Part shown: piece after piece, positions 6,548 through 13,474 of the stretch
Layout of the letters: the number at the start of each line of letters is the position of its first letter
Numbering within the stretch: position 1 is the stretch's first letter
Assembly: GCA_964613585.1 (NCBI GenBank)
Contig: CAZTHL010000084.1
Location: 1 to 15,744 of the forward strand
Source of the DNA: CAZTHL01 sp964613585
Lineage (GTDB): Bacteria; Pseudomonadota; Alphaproteobacteria; DSM-16000; Inquilinaceae
Length of the DNA: 15,744 bases
Reading direction: 5' to 3'
Program-made: the position numbers and the translations under genes
The notes under the pieces: model-generated
What the model saw: the letters and a program-made list of their open reading frames with translations, nothing else
The model's database searches: none
What the model was told of the DNA's origin: nothing

Positions 6548-6563
6548 TGTCGGCAAGGCGACA
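6548..6563 (-). promoter_or_regulatory. NifA upstream activator sequence for fixABCX
   Basis: TGT-CGGCAAGGCG-ACA fits the NifA consensus TGT-N10-ACA. Read on the fixA strand it also fits the extended form TGT-N4-T-N5-ACA. It lies about 100 bp upstream of the -24 element, within the normal range for NifA. It shares the TTGTCGG...GCGACA frame with the nifS site at 10237-10252. The plus-strand lipoprotein gene starts 120 bp away on the other side. Confidence 0.82.
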
Positions 6564-6603
6564 GCCCGGCGCGTGGGCATCCCGACAGATCGGAGCCGGC
6601 GGT

Positions 6604-6619
6604 CCGGCACAATTGCCGG
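6604..6619. promoter_or_regulatory. Inverted repeat upstream of the lipoprotein gene
   Basis: CCGGCA-CAAT-TGCCGG is a perfect inverted repeat with 6-base arms, 64 bases before the lipoprotein start. It contains GGCAC but does not have the GG-N10-GC spacing of a sigma-54 promoter. It may be an operator. The function is unknown. Confidence 0.35.
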
Positions 6620-6683
6620 CCCCGGCTGTTATGGGGAATGTGCCACCGCGGCGTGCCGCAGTACCCGCCCAGGGAGATCCGCC

Positions 6684-7451
6684 ATGCTCCGCGCCTGCCG
6701 TCCCGCCCTCCTCCTGTGCCTGGGGCTGGCCATCCTCGCCGCCTGCACCTCCCTGCGCGAGGGCACGGTCCAGGAGGTGCCGCGGGAGGCCGCCAAGCTG
6801 CGGGTGTTCGCGCCCGCCTTCGCCGGCATCGAGGGCGAGCATGTGGTGTACCAGAGCCCGATCGCGCGCGAGGAGCACGTCCGGCTGACCGAGGCGGGCG
6901 CGGCGGACGGCGCGGGCGACGGCGCCCGGGCGGAGCTGGTCTACATCGAGGCGCGTCGCTTCGACACGCTCGTGGCCGCCCCGCCGCGGCTGCGCGCGCC
7001 CATGCCGGCGCTGAGGACCTGGCCCTACAACAAGACGCCGATCGAGCTTACCGGGCCGGGCCGGGAGCTGCTCAGCCAGGGTCGGACGCTGCGCTACCGG
7101 CCCTACCGGCACCAGGCCGACGGGCGCGACTGCCTGGCCTTGTATTCCCGATGGGACCGGCGCCTGGACGACTTCCAGCGCCGTCCCGCGAAGCTTCTGT
7201 TCGGCTACTACTGCGCCGCGCCGGGCGACATCCTGACCCCGGCCGAGCAGGCGCGCATCGCCCAGTCGATTCTGATCGTCCGGGCGCCGGACGCGCCGCT
7301 GCCCGATGCCGGCGGCGACCCGACCGTGGTGGCCGAGGCCGGCGAGGGCGACGGCGGCATGGTCGCGCAGCCGAGGATCGGCCACCCCGGGTTTCCCTTC
7401 GGCATTGTGCGCCACTTCTCGCCCATCGACGGCGACGCCGACGCGGATTGA
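6684..7451 (+). CDS. Putative lipoprotein of unknown function
   Basis: This is a 255-aa predicted lipoprotein. The start at 6684 has AGGGAG at 6671-6676, 7 bases upstream, and begins a short basic region and hydrophobic stretch (residues 7-20). These end in a lipobox L18-A19-A20-C21, so C21 should be lipidated. Residue 22 is Thr, which does not suggest inner-membrane retention. The mature part is probably periplasmic or on the outer membrane. It has only two further cysteines (C150, C177), which could form a disulfide. The C-terminal ~50 residues are acidic and Gly/Pro-rich. I do not recognise the family. It is divergent from fixA, sharing a 298-base upstream region that holds a NifA-type site, and convergent with nifV. 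It is the only plus-strand gene between vapBC and the right edge. Confidence 0.78.
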   Translation: MLRACRPALLLCLGLAILAACTSLREGTVQEVPREAAKLRVFAPAFAGIEGEHVVYQSPIAREEHVRLTEAGAADGAGDGARAELVYIEARRFDTLVAAPPRLRAPMPALRTWPYNKTPIELTGPGRELLSQGRTLRYRPYRHQADGRDCLALYSRWDRRLDDFQRRPAKLLFGYYCAAPGDILTPAEQARIAQSILIVRAPDAPLPDAGGDPTVVAEAGEGDGGMVAQPRIGHPGFPFGIVRHFSPIDGDADAD

Positions 7452-7562
7452 GGGTCGCGCCCGCGGGGCCCGGGTCGTTGCGGCCGCGTGGTCCGGGTGC
7501 CGGGGTCGGCGGACGCCGAGAACCTTCTCGCCTGACGCGGAATCGGCAGCGGCCCGCTCCCT

Positions 7563-7604
7563 CGCCCGGCCACGCCAAGCACGCTGTCGTCGGGTGGCCG
7601 GGCG
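7563..7604. terminator. Inverted repeat between convergent lipoprotein gene and nifV
   Basis: The 11-base arms CGCCCGGCCAC (7563-7573) and GTGGCCGGGCG (7594-7604) are exact reverse complements around a 20-base loop. The position between two converging genes suggests a bidirectional terminator. No T-run follows on either strand. Confidence 0.45.
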
Positions 7605-7643
7605 GGAACGCGGGCCGGCGATGCCACTTGAGCCGGAAACGCT

Positions 7644-8813
7644 CTAGTTCTTGAGCTCGGGAGCGGGCGCAGCGGCTTCCACGAGAAGCATTGAGGAGGG
7701 CTCCGCCGCCAGCGCGCGCAGGGTGGCGGCGTCGGGCGGGGCCTTGTGGACGGCGCTCCAGGCCTTGACGCGGGCCAACAGCGCCGGCAGCCGGGGGGCC
7801 TCGACGGCGAGGCCCAGCTCGGCCAGCGCGTGGCGCAGCGCGGCCATGCCGGAATGCTTGCCGAGCACGACCCGGTGCTCGCGGCCGAGCCCGACCGGGT
7901 CGAGACCCTGGTAGTTCAGCCGGTCGCGCAAGAGCCCGTGCACGTGGATCCCGGATTCATGCGTGAACACGCCGCCCCCGACGATGCTCTTGCCCAGCGG
8001 CACCGGCCGGCCCGAGGCCGTCGCCACCAGCTCCGAGACCCGCGGCAGCTTCCTCGGATCGATGCCGGTGTCGAGCCCGAAGAGGTCGCGCAGAGCCAGC
8101 ACGGCCTCCTCGAGCGGCGCGTTGCCGGCGCGCTCGCCGAGGCCGTTCACCGTGGTCGAGACATGGCTGGCGCCGCCCCGCACGGCGGCCAGCGAGTTGG
8201 CCGTGGCGAGGCCGTAATCGTCGTGCCCGTGGAACTCGATCTCGAGATCCGTGACCGTGCGCAGCCGGGCGATGCGCTCGGCGGTGCCGAAGGGCTCGAG
8301 CAGCCCGAGGGTGTCGGCGTAGCGGAAGCGCCGCGCCCCGGCCCGGGCGGCCACCGCGACCACCTCGTCGAGGAAGTCCGGATCGGCGCGCGAGGAGTCC
8401 TCGCCGCCGACGGCGACCTCGAGCCCGGCGGCGCGCGCCGCGCCGACCTCCGCGGCGACGGTCGCCAGCACCCAGGCCCGGTCGCGGCCGAGCTTCCGCT
8501 CGATGTGCTGGTCGGAGACCGGGATCGACAGGTTGACGGCGCCGATCCCGCAGGCGAGCGCGGCCGCCAGATCCTGCCGATGCATCCGGCACCAGGCGAT
8601 GGCGCGGGCCCGCAGGTCGAGCGCCAGCACGGCGCGGATGTCGGCGCGCTCGTCCTCGCCCATGGCCGGGATGCCGACCTCGATCTCGGTCACGCCGGCG
8701 GCGTCGAGAGCCCGGGCGATGGCCAGCTTCTCTCCGAGGGAGAAGGCGACGCCGGCGGTCTGCTCGCCGTCGCGCAGCGTGGTGTCGGTGATGGTCGGGG
8801 GCGTCGGGGTCAT
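7644..8813 (-). CDS. nifV: Homocitrate synthase NifV
   Basis: This is a 389-aa enzyme of the homocitrate/isopropylmalate synthase family. It condenses acetyl-CoA with 2-oxoglutarate to homocitrate, the organic ligand of the nitrogenase FeMo cofactor. It begins ITDTTLRDGEQTAGVAF, the NifV signature. Expected metal ligands and catalytic residues are present: R14-D15-GEQ, H195 and H197 in EFHGHDDYG, and N231 in GLGERAGNAPLEE. FTHESGIHVHGLL and GKHSG near the C-terminal side of the barrel are also typical. No LeuA-type C-terminal regulatory domain is present, as expected for NifV. The start at 8813 gives the normal N-terminus; an in-frame ATG at 8840 overlapping the nifS stop would add 9 residues. 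Neither has a good Shine-Dalgarno. Isopropylmalate synthase is unlikely given the nifS/fix context. Confidence 0.93.
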   Translation of the reverse strand: MTPTPPTITDTTLRDGEQTAGVAFSLGEKLAIARALDAAGVTEIEVGIPAMGEDERADIRAVLALDLRARAIAWCRMHRQDLAAALACGIGAVNLSIPVSDQHIERKLGRDRAWVLATVAAEVGAARAAGLEVAVGGEDSSRADPDFLDEVVAVAARAGARRFRYADTLGLLEPFGTAERIARLRTVTDLEIEFHGHDDYGLATANSLAAVRGGASHVSTTVNGLGERAGNAPLEEAVLALRDLFGLDTGIDPRKLPRVSELVATASGRPVPLGKSIVGGGVFTHESGIHVHGLLRDRLNYQGLDPVGLGREHRVVLGKHSGMAALRHALAELGLAVEAPRLPALLARVKAWSAVHKAPPDAATLRALAAEPSSMLLVEAAAPAPELKN

Positions 8814-8832
8814 CCTGGTGGCCGTTCCGGGC

Positions 8833-10086
8833 TCAGGCATGGGCGTGCGCAGGGTCCTCGAGCGCGTCTCCGCCCGGCAGACCGTCGTCGAGCAGCCCAT
8901 CCGCGTCCGCGAACGGGGACATGTCGCGCAGGTCGGCGACCACGGCGGGCAGCGTCTCCAGCACGGCGTCGATCTCGTCCTCGGTGGTGAGCCGCGACAG
9001 TGACAGCCGGACGGCGCCCAGCGCCGCGGTCTCCGGCACGCCCATGGCGCGAACGATGTGCGACGGCTCGAGCCGCCCGGACGTGCAGGCGGAGCCGGCC
9101 GAGGCGGCAATGCCGGCCCGGTCGAGCAGCGCCAGAACGCCTTCGGCGTCAACCCCGTCGAAGGCGACATAGCAGGTGTTGGCGAGCCGGCTGTCGGGGT
9201 CGCCGAGGACGCGGCAGCCCGGCACCCGCGCCAGCAGCCCGGCCTCGAGCCGGTCGCGCAGCCGCGCCATGCGGGCGAGCGCGGGCATCAGGTCGGCCCG
9301 CGCCAGCTCGGCCGCCCGGCCAAGCCCGGCGATGCCCGGCAGGTTCTCGGTTCCGGCGCGCCGGCCGCCCTCCTGGTGGCCGCCCAGGATCAGCGGCAGG
9401 AACGGGGTGCCCCGGCGCACATAGAGGAACCCGGTGCCCTTGGGCCCATGGAACTTGTGGCCGGAGACCGAGAGCATGTCGATCGCCGTGCCGGCCACGT
9501 CGAGCGGCAGCTTGCCGGCCGCCTGCACCGCGTCGGTGTGGAACAGGGCGCCCGCCGCGTGAGCCCGCTCGGCCAGCTCGGCCACCGGCAGCAGGGTCCC
9601 GGTCTCGTGATTGGCGGTCATGATCGAGACCAGGGCGACCTCGGATGTCACCGCCGCGCTGTAGGCGTCCCAGTCGATGCGGCCAAGCCCGTCGACCGGC
9701 ACGACCCGCAGTGTGCAGCCCTGGGCCTCCAGGCTGCGGCACAGGTTGAGCACCGCGGGATGCTCGACCGCGCTCGTCACCAGCGCCCGCCGGTCGGGCG
9801 CCGCGGCGAGGCCTGACAGGATGGCGGTCATGTCGGCCTCGGAGCCGCCGGAGGTGAAGACCACCTCGTCCGCAGCGGCCGCGCCGACCAGCGCCGCCGC
9901 CTGCTCGCGCGCCCGCCCGAGCCGGGCCTGCGCGCGCCGGCCGAAGCCGTGCTGGGAGGAGGGGTTGCCGAAGTCGCCGGTCAGGCAGTCGACCATGGTC
10001 TCGGCGACCCGAAGGTCGACCTTGGTCGTGGCGTTGTTGTCGAGATAGATGCGGCGGTCGCCGGTCGCGTCCGTCCAGCCGTCCAT
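8833..10086 (-). CDS. nifS: Cysteine desulfurase NifS
   Basis: This is a 417-aa PLP-dependent cysteine desulfurase that supplies sulfur for Fe-S clusters of nitrogenase. It begins YLDNNATTKVD as expected. Visible catalytic residues are H109 (VEHPAV), D185 (HTDAVQ), the PLP lysine K211 (SGHKFHGPKG) and the sulfur-carrying C334. The sequence around C334, SACTSGRLEPSHIVRAMG, is the NifS form, so this is NifS rather than SufS. The C-terminus (about 390-417) is an acidic tail longer than usual. The ATG at 10086 has a GGAG 7 bases upstream; the longer open frame is upstream control DNA. It is followed by nifV after a 19-base gap and preceded by a sigma-54 promoter. NifU, its usual scaffold partner, is not in the window. 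Confidence 0.95.
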   Translation of the reverse strand: MDGWTDATGDRRIYLDNNATTKVDLRVAETMVDCLTGDFGNPSSQHGFGRRAQARLGRAREQAAALVGAAAADEVVFTSGGSEADMTAILSGLAAAPDRRALVTSAVEHPAVLNLCRSLEAQGCTLRVVPVDGLGRIDWDAYSAAVTSEVALVSIMTANHETGTLLPVAELAERAHAAGALFHTDAVQAAGKLPLDVAGTAIDMLSVSGHKFHGPKGTGFLYVRRGTPFLPLILGGHQEGGRRAGTENLPGIAGLGRAAELARADLMPALARMARLRDRLEAGLLARVPGCRVLGDPDSRLANTCYVAFDGVDAEGVLALLDRAGIAASAGSACTSGRLEPSHIVRAMGVPETAALGAVRLSLSRLTTEDEIDAVLETLPAVVADLRDMSPFADADGLLDDGLPGGDALEDPAHAHA

Positions 10087-10148
10087 GCCTCGCTCCGTCG
10101 GCCGGGCCGCCTCGACGGCGCCGGCAGGGTCCCGGTGACCGGACGGGA

Positions 10149-10164
10149 AGCAAGGCGGATGCCA
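10149..10164 (-). promoter_or_regulatory. Sigma-54 (-24/-12) promoter of nifS-nifV
   Basis: On the minus strand the sequence reads TGGCAT-CCGCC-TTGCT, against consensus TGGCAC-N5-TTGCW. The GG (10163-10162) and GC (10151-10150) are separated by exactly 10 bases. The leader to the nifS ATG would be about 50 bases. It pairs with the NifA-type site about 73-89 bp farther upstream. Confidence 0.88.
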
Positions 10165-10236
10165 GCGCCGGAGGCGCGGAATTGGCGGCCTTTGGCCGGG
10201 GGGTGCGGTCGGCGGCCCGACAGGCTGCGGACGCTT

Positions 10237-10252
10237 TGTCGGATACGCGACA
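10237..10252 (-). promoter_or_regulatory. NifA upstream activator sequence for nifSV
   Basis: TGT-CGGATACGCG-ACA fits NifA consensus TGT-N10-ACA, and also the extended TGT-N4-T-N5-ACA on both strands. The symmetry extends to TTGTCG/CGACAA. It lies upstream of the sigma-54 promoter at a distance normal for NifA and closely resembles the fixA site. Confidence 0.85.
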
Positions 10253-10410
10253 ACAGGCCGGCCCGCGCCGTCGCCGGGCTCCGCCGAGCCGACGAGATGA
10301 CGTGGCGGCTCGGCAGGGAGCGCGCCTGCCAACCCGGCGCCGCCCGGGCGTGCCGGGCCGGCATGAAGGGGCCACCCGGGCCCGGCCCGGCCCTCGAGCC
10401 TCCGTATACT

Positions 10411-10439
10411 CGTCGGCGGTGCCGATCACACCGCCGGCG
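10411..10439 (-). terminator. Hairpin at the end of the murA-his-phosphatase operon
   Basis: Arms at 10411-10421 and 10429-10439 form an 11-bp stem (one G-U pair) around a 7-base loop. The hairpin overlaps the stop codon of the phosphatase gene. No U-tract follows. It may end the operon transcript upstream of the nifS control region. Confidence 0.45.
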
Positions 10440-10881
10440 CGGCCTGGAGAAGGAATTCCTTGCGGATGCGCTCGACCAGCCGGTCGCGCACCTCTCGGTA
10501 GGCGGCGAGGCGGGTCTCCCGGCTGCCTTCAGCCAGCGAGGGGTCGAAGGTCGGCCAGAACTCGACCTCGACGGCGTTGGTGCGGGTCAGCTCGATGGCC
10601 CAGTGATGCGCCTCGGGCGACAGGGTTATCACCAGGTCGAAGGCCTCCGCCTCGTCCTCGTCCTCCAGGTCCTGCAGGGTCTTGCAGCGGTGCCGCGACA
10701 GGTCGATGCCGATCTCGTCCATCACGGCGACGGCAAACGGGTCGACCTCGCCGGCACGCACCCCGGCGCTGTCCACATAGACCCGGTGCCCCAGGAAGTG
10801 CTTCAGGATGGCCTCGGCCATGGGCGAGCGGATCGCATTGTACGTGCAGGCGAACAGCACGCTCGAGGCCCGGCCCGCCAT
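10426..10881 (-). CDS. Low-molecular-weight protein tyrosine phosphatase-like protein
   Basis: This is a 151-aa protein of the LMW phosphotyrosine phosphatase/arsenate reductase fold. The phosphate-binding loop C12-TYNAI-R18-S19 (C-x5-R-S) follows the first strand (SVLFA). A candidate general acid D113 lies in WPTFDPS. The natural substrate is unknown. It sits 6 bases after the UPF0262 gene and is the last gene of a packed operon. That pairing is common in alphaproteobacteria, where infA usually follows; here the nifS control region follows instead. Arsenate reductase activity is possible but the context does not suggest arsenic resistance. Confidence 0.88.
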   Translation of the reverse strand: MAGRASSVLFACTYNAIRSPMAEAILKHFLGHRVYVDSAGVRAGEVDPFAVAVMDEIGIDLSRHRCKTLQDLEDEDEAEAFDLVITLSPEAHHWAIELTRTNAVEVEFWPTFDPSLAEGSRETRLAAYREVRDRLVERIRKEFLLQAAPAV

Positions 10882-10887
10882 GGGCGC

Positions 10888-11373
10888 CTATCCGCGGATG
10901 TGCAGGACGCAGAGCAGCGTGAACAGGCGGCGGGCCGTGTCGTGGCTGAGCTCGATGCGGCCGGCCAGACGGTCCATGAGCATCTGCGAGCCCTCGTTGT
11001 GGATGCCCCGGCGACCCATGTCGATGGCCTCGATGCGCGAGGGCGGCGCGTTGCGGATCGACTCGTAGTAGACCTCGCAAATCTGGAAATAGTCCTTCAC
11101 CACCTTGCGGAACGGCGCCATCGGCAGCGGCACCCGGCCGAGCGGCTGATCCTCCGCGTCGCGGATGTCGAAGACCAGGCGGTCCTCGACCAGGGACAGC
11201 CGCACATTGTAGGGACCCTCGCCGCAGCCGATCGGCTCGAAGTAGTTGTCCTCGAGCAGGTCGTAGATGGCGATGGCCCGCTCGTGCTCGACCTCCGGGC
11301 TGCGCCGCACGACCGTGCGCTCGTCGAGCGTCAGCTGCTTGATGCGCCGGGGCGAGGCCTTCCCCTCGCTCAT
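10888..11373 (-). CDS. UPF0262 family protein
   Basis: This is a 161-aa protein of the alphaproteobacterial UPF0262 family; function is unknown. Recognisable stretches are EHERAIAIYDLLEDNYFEP near the N-terminus, APFRKVVKDYFQICEVYYESIRNAPPSRIEAIDMGRRGIHNEG in the middle, and DTARRLFTLLCVLHIRG at the end. No signal peptide or membrane segment is seen. The ATG at 11373 shares one base with the hisD stop (TGATG), pointing to translational coupling. The longer open frame upstream is a hisD shadow. Its steady place between hisD and the LMW phosphatase suggests a linked but uncharacterised role. Confidence 0.9.
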   Translation of the reverse strand: MSEGKASPRRIKQLTLDERTVVRRSPEVEHERAIAIYDLLEDNYFEPIGCGEGPYNVRLSLVEDRLVFDIRDAEDQPLGRVPLPMAPFRKVVKDYFQICEVYYESIRNAPPSRIEAIDMGRRGIHNEGSQMLMDRLAGRIELSHDTARRLFTLLCVLHIRG

Positions 11374-12704
11374 CAGCCGTCGTCCGGGCTCTCCGGCTCG
11401 GGACGGCCGTCGAGCCGGAGCGCCACCGACAGCGCGTGGGCATCGAGGCCCTCCGCCTCCGCCAGACGGACCGCCGCCGGGCCGATGGCGGCCAAGCTGC
11501 GCGCGTCGCACCGGAGCAGGGTGGTGCGCTTGACGAAGTCGAGCACGCTGAGGCCCGAGGAGAAGCGGGCGCTGCGCCCGGTCGGCAGAACATGGTTGGG
11601 TCCGCCGACATAATCGCCGACCGCCTCGGGCGTGTGCCGGCCGAGGAAGATGGCGCCGGCGTGGCGCACCGCCTCGGCCATGCCCTCGGCATCGGCCACG
11701 GCCAGCTCCAGGTGCTCGGGCGCGATCCGGTCGACCAGGGCCGGCGCCTGCTCGAGGCTCTCCAGCACGATGATCGCGCCGTGCCGCCGCCAGCTCACGG
11801 CCGCCAGGGCGGCTCGCGGCAGCCGCGACAGATGATCGTCGGCCGCCGCCCGCACCGCCTCCGCGAAGGCCGCGTCGTCGGTGATCAGCACCGCCTGGGC
11901 GCTCTCGTCGTGCTCGGCCTGCGACAGCAGGTCGGCGGCGATCCAGCGCGGGTCGTTGGCGGTGTCGGCGACCACCAGGATCTCCGACGGCCCGGCGATC
12001 ATGTCGATGCCGACGAGGCCGAACACCTGGCGCTTGGCCTCGGCGACATACGCGTTCCCGGGACCGACGATGAGATCGACCGGCGGCACCGTGGCGGTAC
12101 CGAAGGCGAGCGCGCCGATCGCCTGGGCGCCGCCGATCCGGTACACCTCGTCGATGCTGGCGAGCCGCGCCGCCGCCAGCACCGCCGGGCTGAGCACGCC
12201 GTCCGGCGTCGGCACGACCATGGCGATGCGGCCGACCCCGGCGACGCGGGCCGGCAGCGCGTTCATCAGCAGGGAGCTCGGATAGGCCGCGAGGCCGCCG
12301 GGCACGTAGAGGCCGACGGAGTCCACCGGGGTCCAGCGCGCGCCGAGGCTGACCCCGGCGGCATCCGTGTAGCGCAGCGTCGGCAGCTCCTGGCGGCGAT
12401 GGAACGCGGCGATCCGTTCGGCGGCCAAGTCGAGCGCGGCGTGCAGCGTCGGCGGCAGCGTTGCCGCCGCCCGGTCGAGCTCGGCCGGATCGAGCCGCAG
12501 GGTCTCCGGCGTCAGCCGCAGCCGGTCGAAGCGCTCGGTCAGCTCCAGCACGGCCGCGTCCCCGCGGGCCCGAACATCGGACAGGATATCGGCGACGACG
12601 GCGCGCACGTCGGCCTCGGCCTGGCGCGGCTCCTCCAGCCAGGCGGCGAACGCCGCCTCGAAGCCAGGCTCGCGGCCGTCGAGCCAGCGCGGCCCCTCAG
12701 GCAC
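11373..12704 (-). CDS. hisD: Histidinol dehydrogenase HisD
   Basis: This NAD-dependent zinc enzyme makes L-histidine from L-histidinol in two oxidations, the last steps of histidine synthesis. The predicted protein is 443 aa (E. coli 434). Zinc ligands are visible at Q262 and H265 (SQAEHDESAQ), D364 (GDYVGG) and H423 (LDAHALSV). The catalytic E330-H331 pair lies in APEHLEL. The GTG at 12704 is chosen because WLDGREPGFEAAFAAWL, the normal N-terminus, begins just after it. It overlaps the hisG end by 8 bases. The longer frame up to 12830 would overlap hisG too far. It is coupled to UPF0262 downstream. Confidence 0.95.
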   Translation of the reverse strand: MPEGPRWLDGREPGFEAAFAAWLEEPRQAEADVRAVVADILSDVRARGDAAVLELTERFDRLRLTPETLRLDPAELDRAAATLPPTLHAALDLAAERIAAFHRRQELPTLRYTDAAGVSLGARWTPVDSVGLYVPGGLAAYPSSLLMNALPARVAGVGRIAMVVPTPDGVLSPAVLAAARLASIDEVYRIGGAQAIGALAFGTATVPPVDLIVGPGNAYVAEAKRQVFGLVGIDMIAGPSEILVVADTANDPRWIAADLLSQAEHDESAQAVLITDDAAFAEAVRAAADDHLSRLPRAALAAVSWRRHGAIIVLESLEQAPALVDRIAPEHLELAVADAEGMAEAVRHAGAIFLGRHTPEAVGDYVGGPNHVLPTGRSARFSSGLSVLDFVKRTTLLRCDARSLAAIGPAAVRLAEAEGLDAHALSVALRLDGRPEPESPDDG

Positions 12705-13413
12705 GGGCCACCGCCCGGCGAAAGCGCTCGATCCAGGCACCGATCTCCTCCGGCCGGGTCTTGAAGGCGGCCCGGTTGACGATGAGGCGCGAGGTGATGT
12801 CGGCGATGGGCTCAACCTCGCGCAGCCCATTGGCGCGCAGCGTGCTGCCGGTCGAGACCAGATCGACGATGCGCCGGCACAGGCCGAGCGACGGCGCCAG
12901 CTCCATGGCCCCGTTCAGCTTTATGCACTCGGCCTGCACGCCGCGCGCCTCGAAATGCCGCCGTGTCACCTCCGGATACTTGGTGGCCACCCGGACATGG
13001 CTCCAGCGGCTCGGGTCGTCGCCGGCGCCGAGCCCGGCCGGCTCGGCGACCATCAGGCGGCAGTGCCCGATGGCCAGGTCGAGCGGCGCGTAGATCTCTG
13101 GATACTCGAACTCCATCAGCACGTCGTTGCCGGCCACGCCAAGCTGGGCGGCGCCGAAGGCGACAAAGGTGGCGACGTCGAAGGAGCGGACCCGGATGAT
13201 CTGGATGTGGGCATGATTGGTGGCGAAGCGCAGGCCGCGGTGCCGGCCGTCGTCGAAGGCCGGCTCGGGCTCGATGCCGGCGGCGCTCATGAGCGGGCGC
13301 AACTCGCCGAGGATCCGTCCCTTCGGCACCGCCAGGACGAGCGGCTCCGGGGGGGTCGCCGCCATTGGGGAGAGCGCGTCGTCGGCGATCGGCGGGTCGG
13401 CGAGGGGCGGCAC
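12697..13413 (-). CDS. hisG: ATP phosphoribosyltransferase HisG, short form
   Basis: This is the first enzyme of histidine synthesis, joining ATP and PRPP. The predicted length is 238 aa. It has the HisG start LVLAVPKGRIL and the PRPP-site region DLVSTGSTLRANGL. The protein stops without the ~80-residue C-terminal regulatory domain of long HisG (E. coli 299 aa). It is therefore the short form, which needs HisZ as regulatory partner; hisZ is not in the window. The GTG at 13413 has a GGAGAG 8 bases upstream. An ATG at 13365 would remove 16 weakly conserved residues and lacks a Shine-Dalgarno. It overlaps hisD by 8 bases. Confidence 0.94.
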   Translation of the reverse strand: MPPLADPPIADDALSPMAATPPEPLVLAVPKGRILGELRPLMSAAGIEPEPAFDDGRHRGLRFATNHAHIQIIRVRSFDVATFVAFGAAQLGVAGNDVLMEFEYPEIYAPLDLAIGHCRLMVAEPAGLGAGDDPSRWSHVRVATKYPEVTRRHFEARGVQAECIKLNGAMELAPSLGLCRRIVDLVSTGSTLRANGLREVEPIADITSRLIVNRAAFKTRPEEIGAWIERFRRAVARA

Positions 13414-13474
13414 GGCAGCGGCTCTCCGGAGGGACGGGCGAGGCCCGGGGCGGCCTCGACGCTACGACCGCACC

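Larger units (their letters stand above)
10087..10425. other. nifS control region
   Basis: This interval between the LMW phosphatase and nifS has no credible gene. It holds the nifS sigma-54 promoter (10149-10164) and one NifA-type site (10237-10252). I found no IHF-like site. Next to the phosphatase stop, the minus strand shows a hairpin and then a GGAGG at about 10398-10402 with no credible gene after it; in related genomes infA would lie here. Confidence 0.6.

Noticed and set aside
6605..6620. CGGCAC...TTGCCGGC as a sigma-54 promoter for the lipoprotein
   Set aside because: The GG and GC are not 10 bases apart; the sequence is better described as an inverted repeat.
10182..11613. Long plus-strand open frames opposite the phosphatase, UPF0262 and hisD genes
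   Set aside because: They are antisense shadows of well-supported minus-strand genes, with no recognisable domains.
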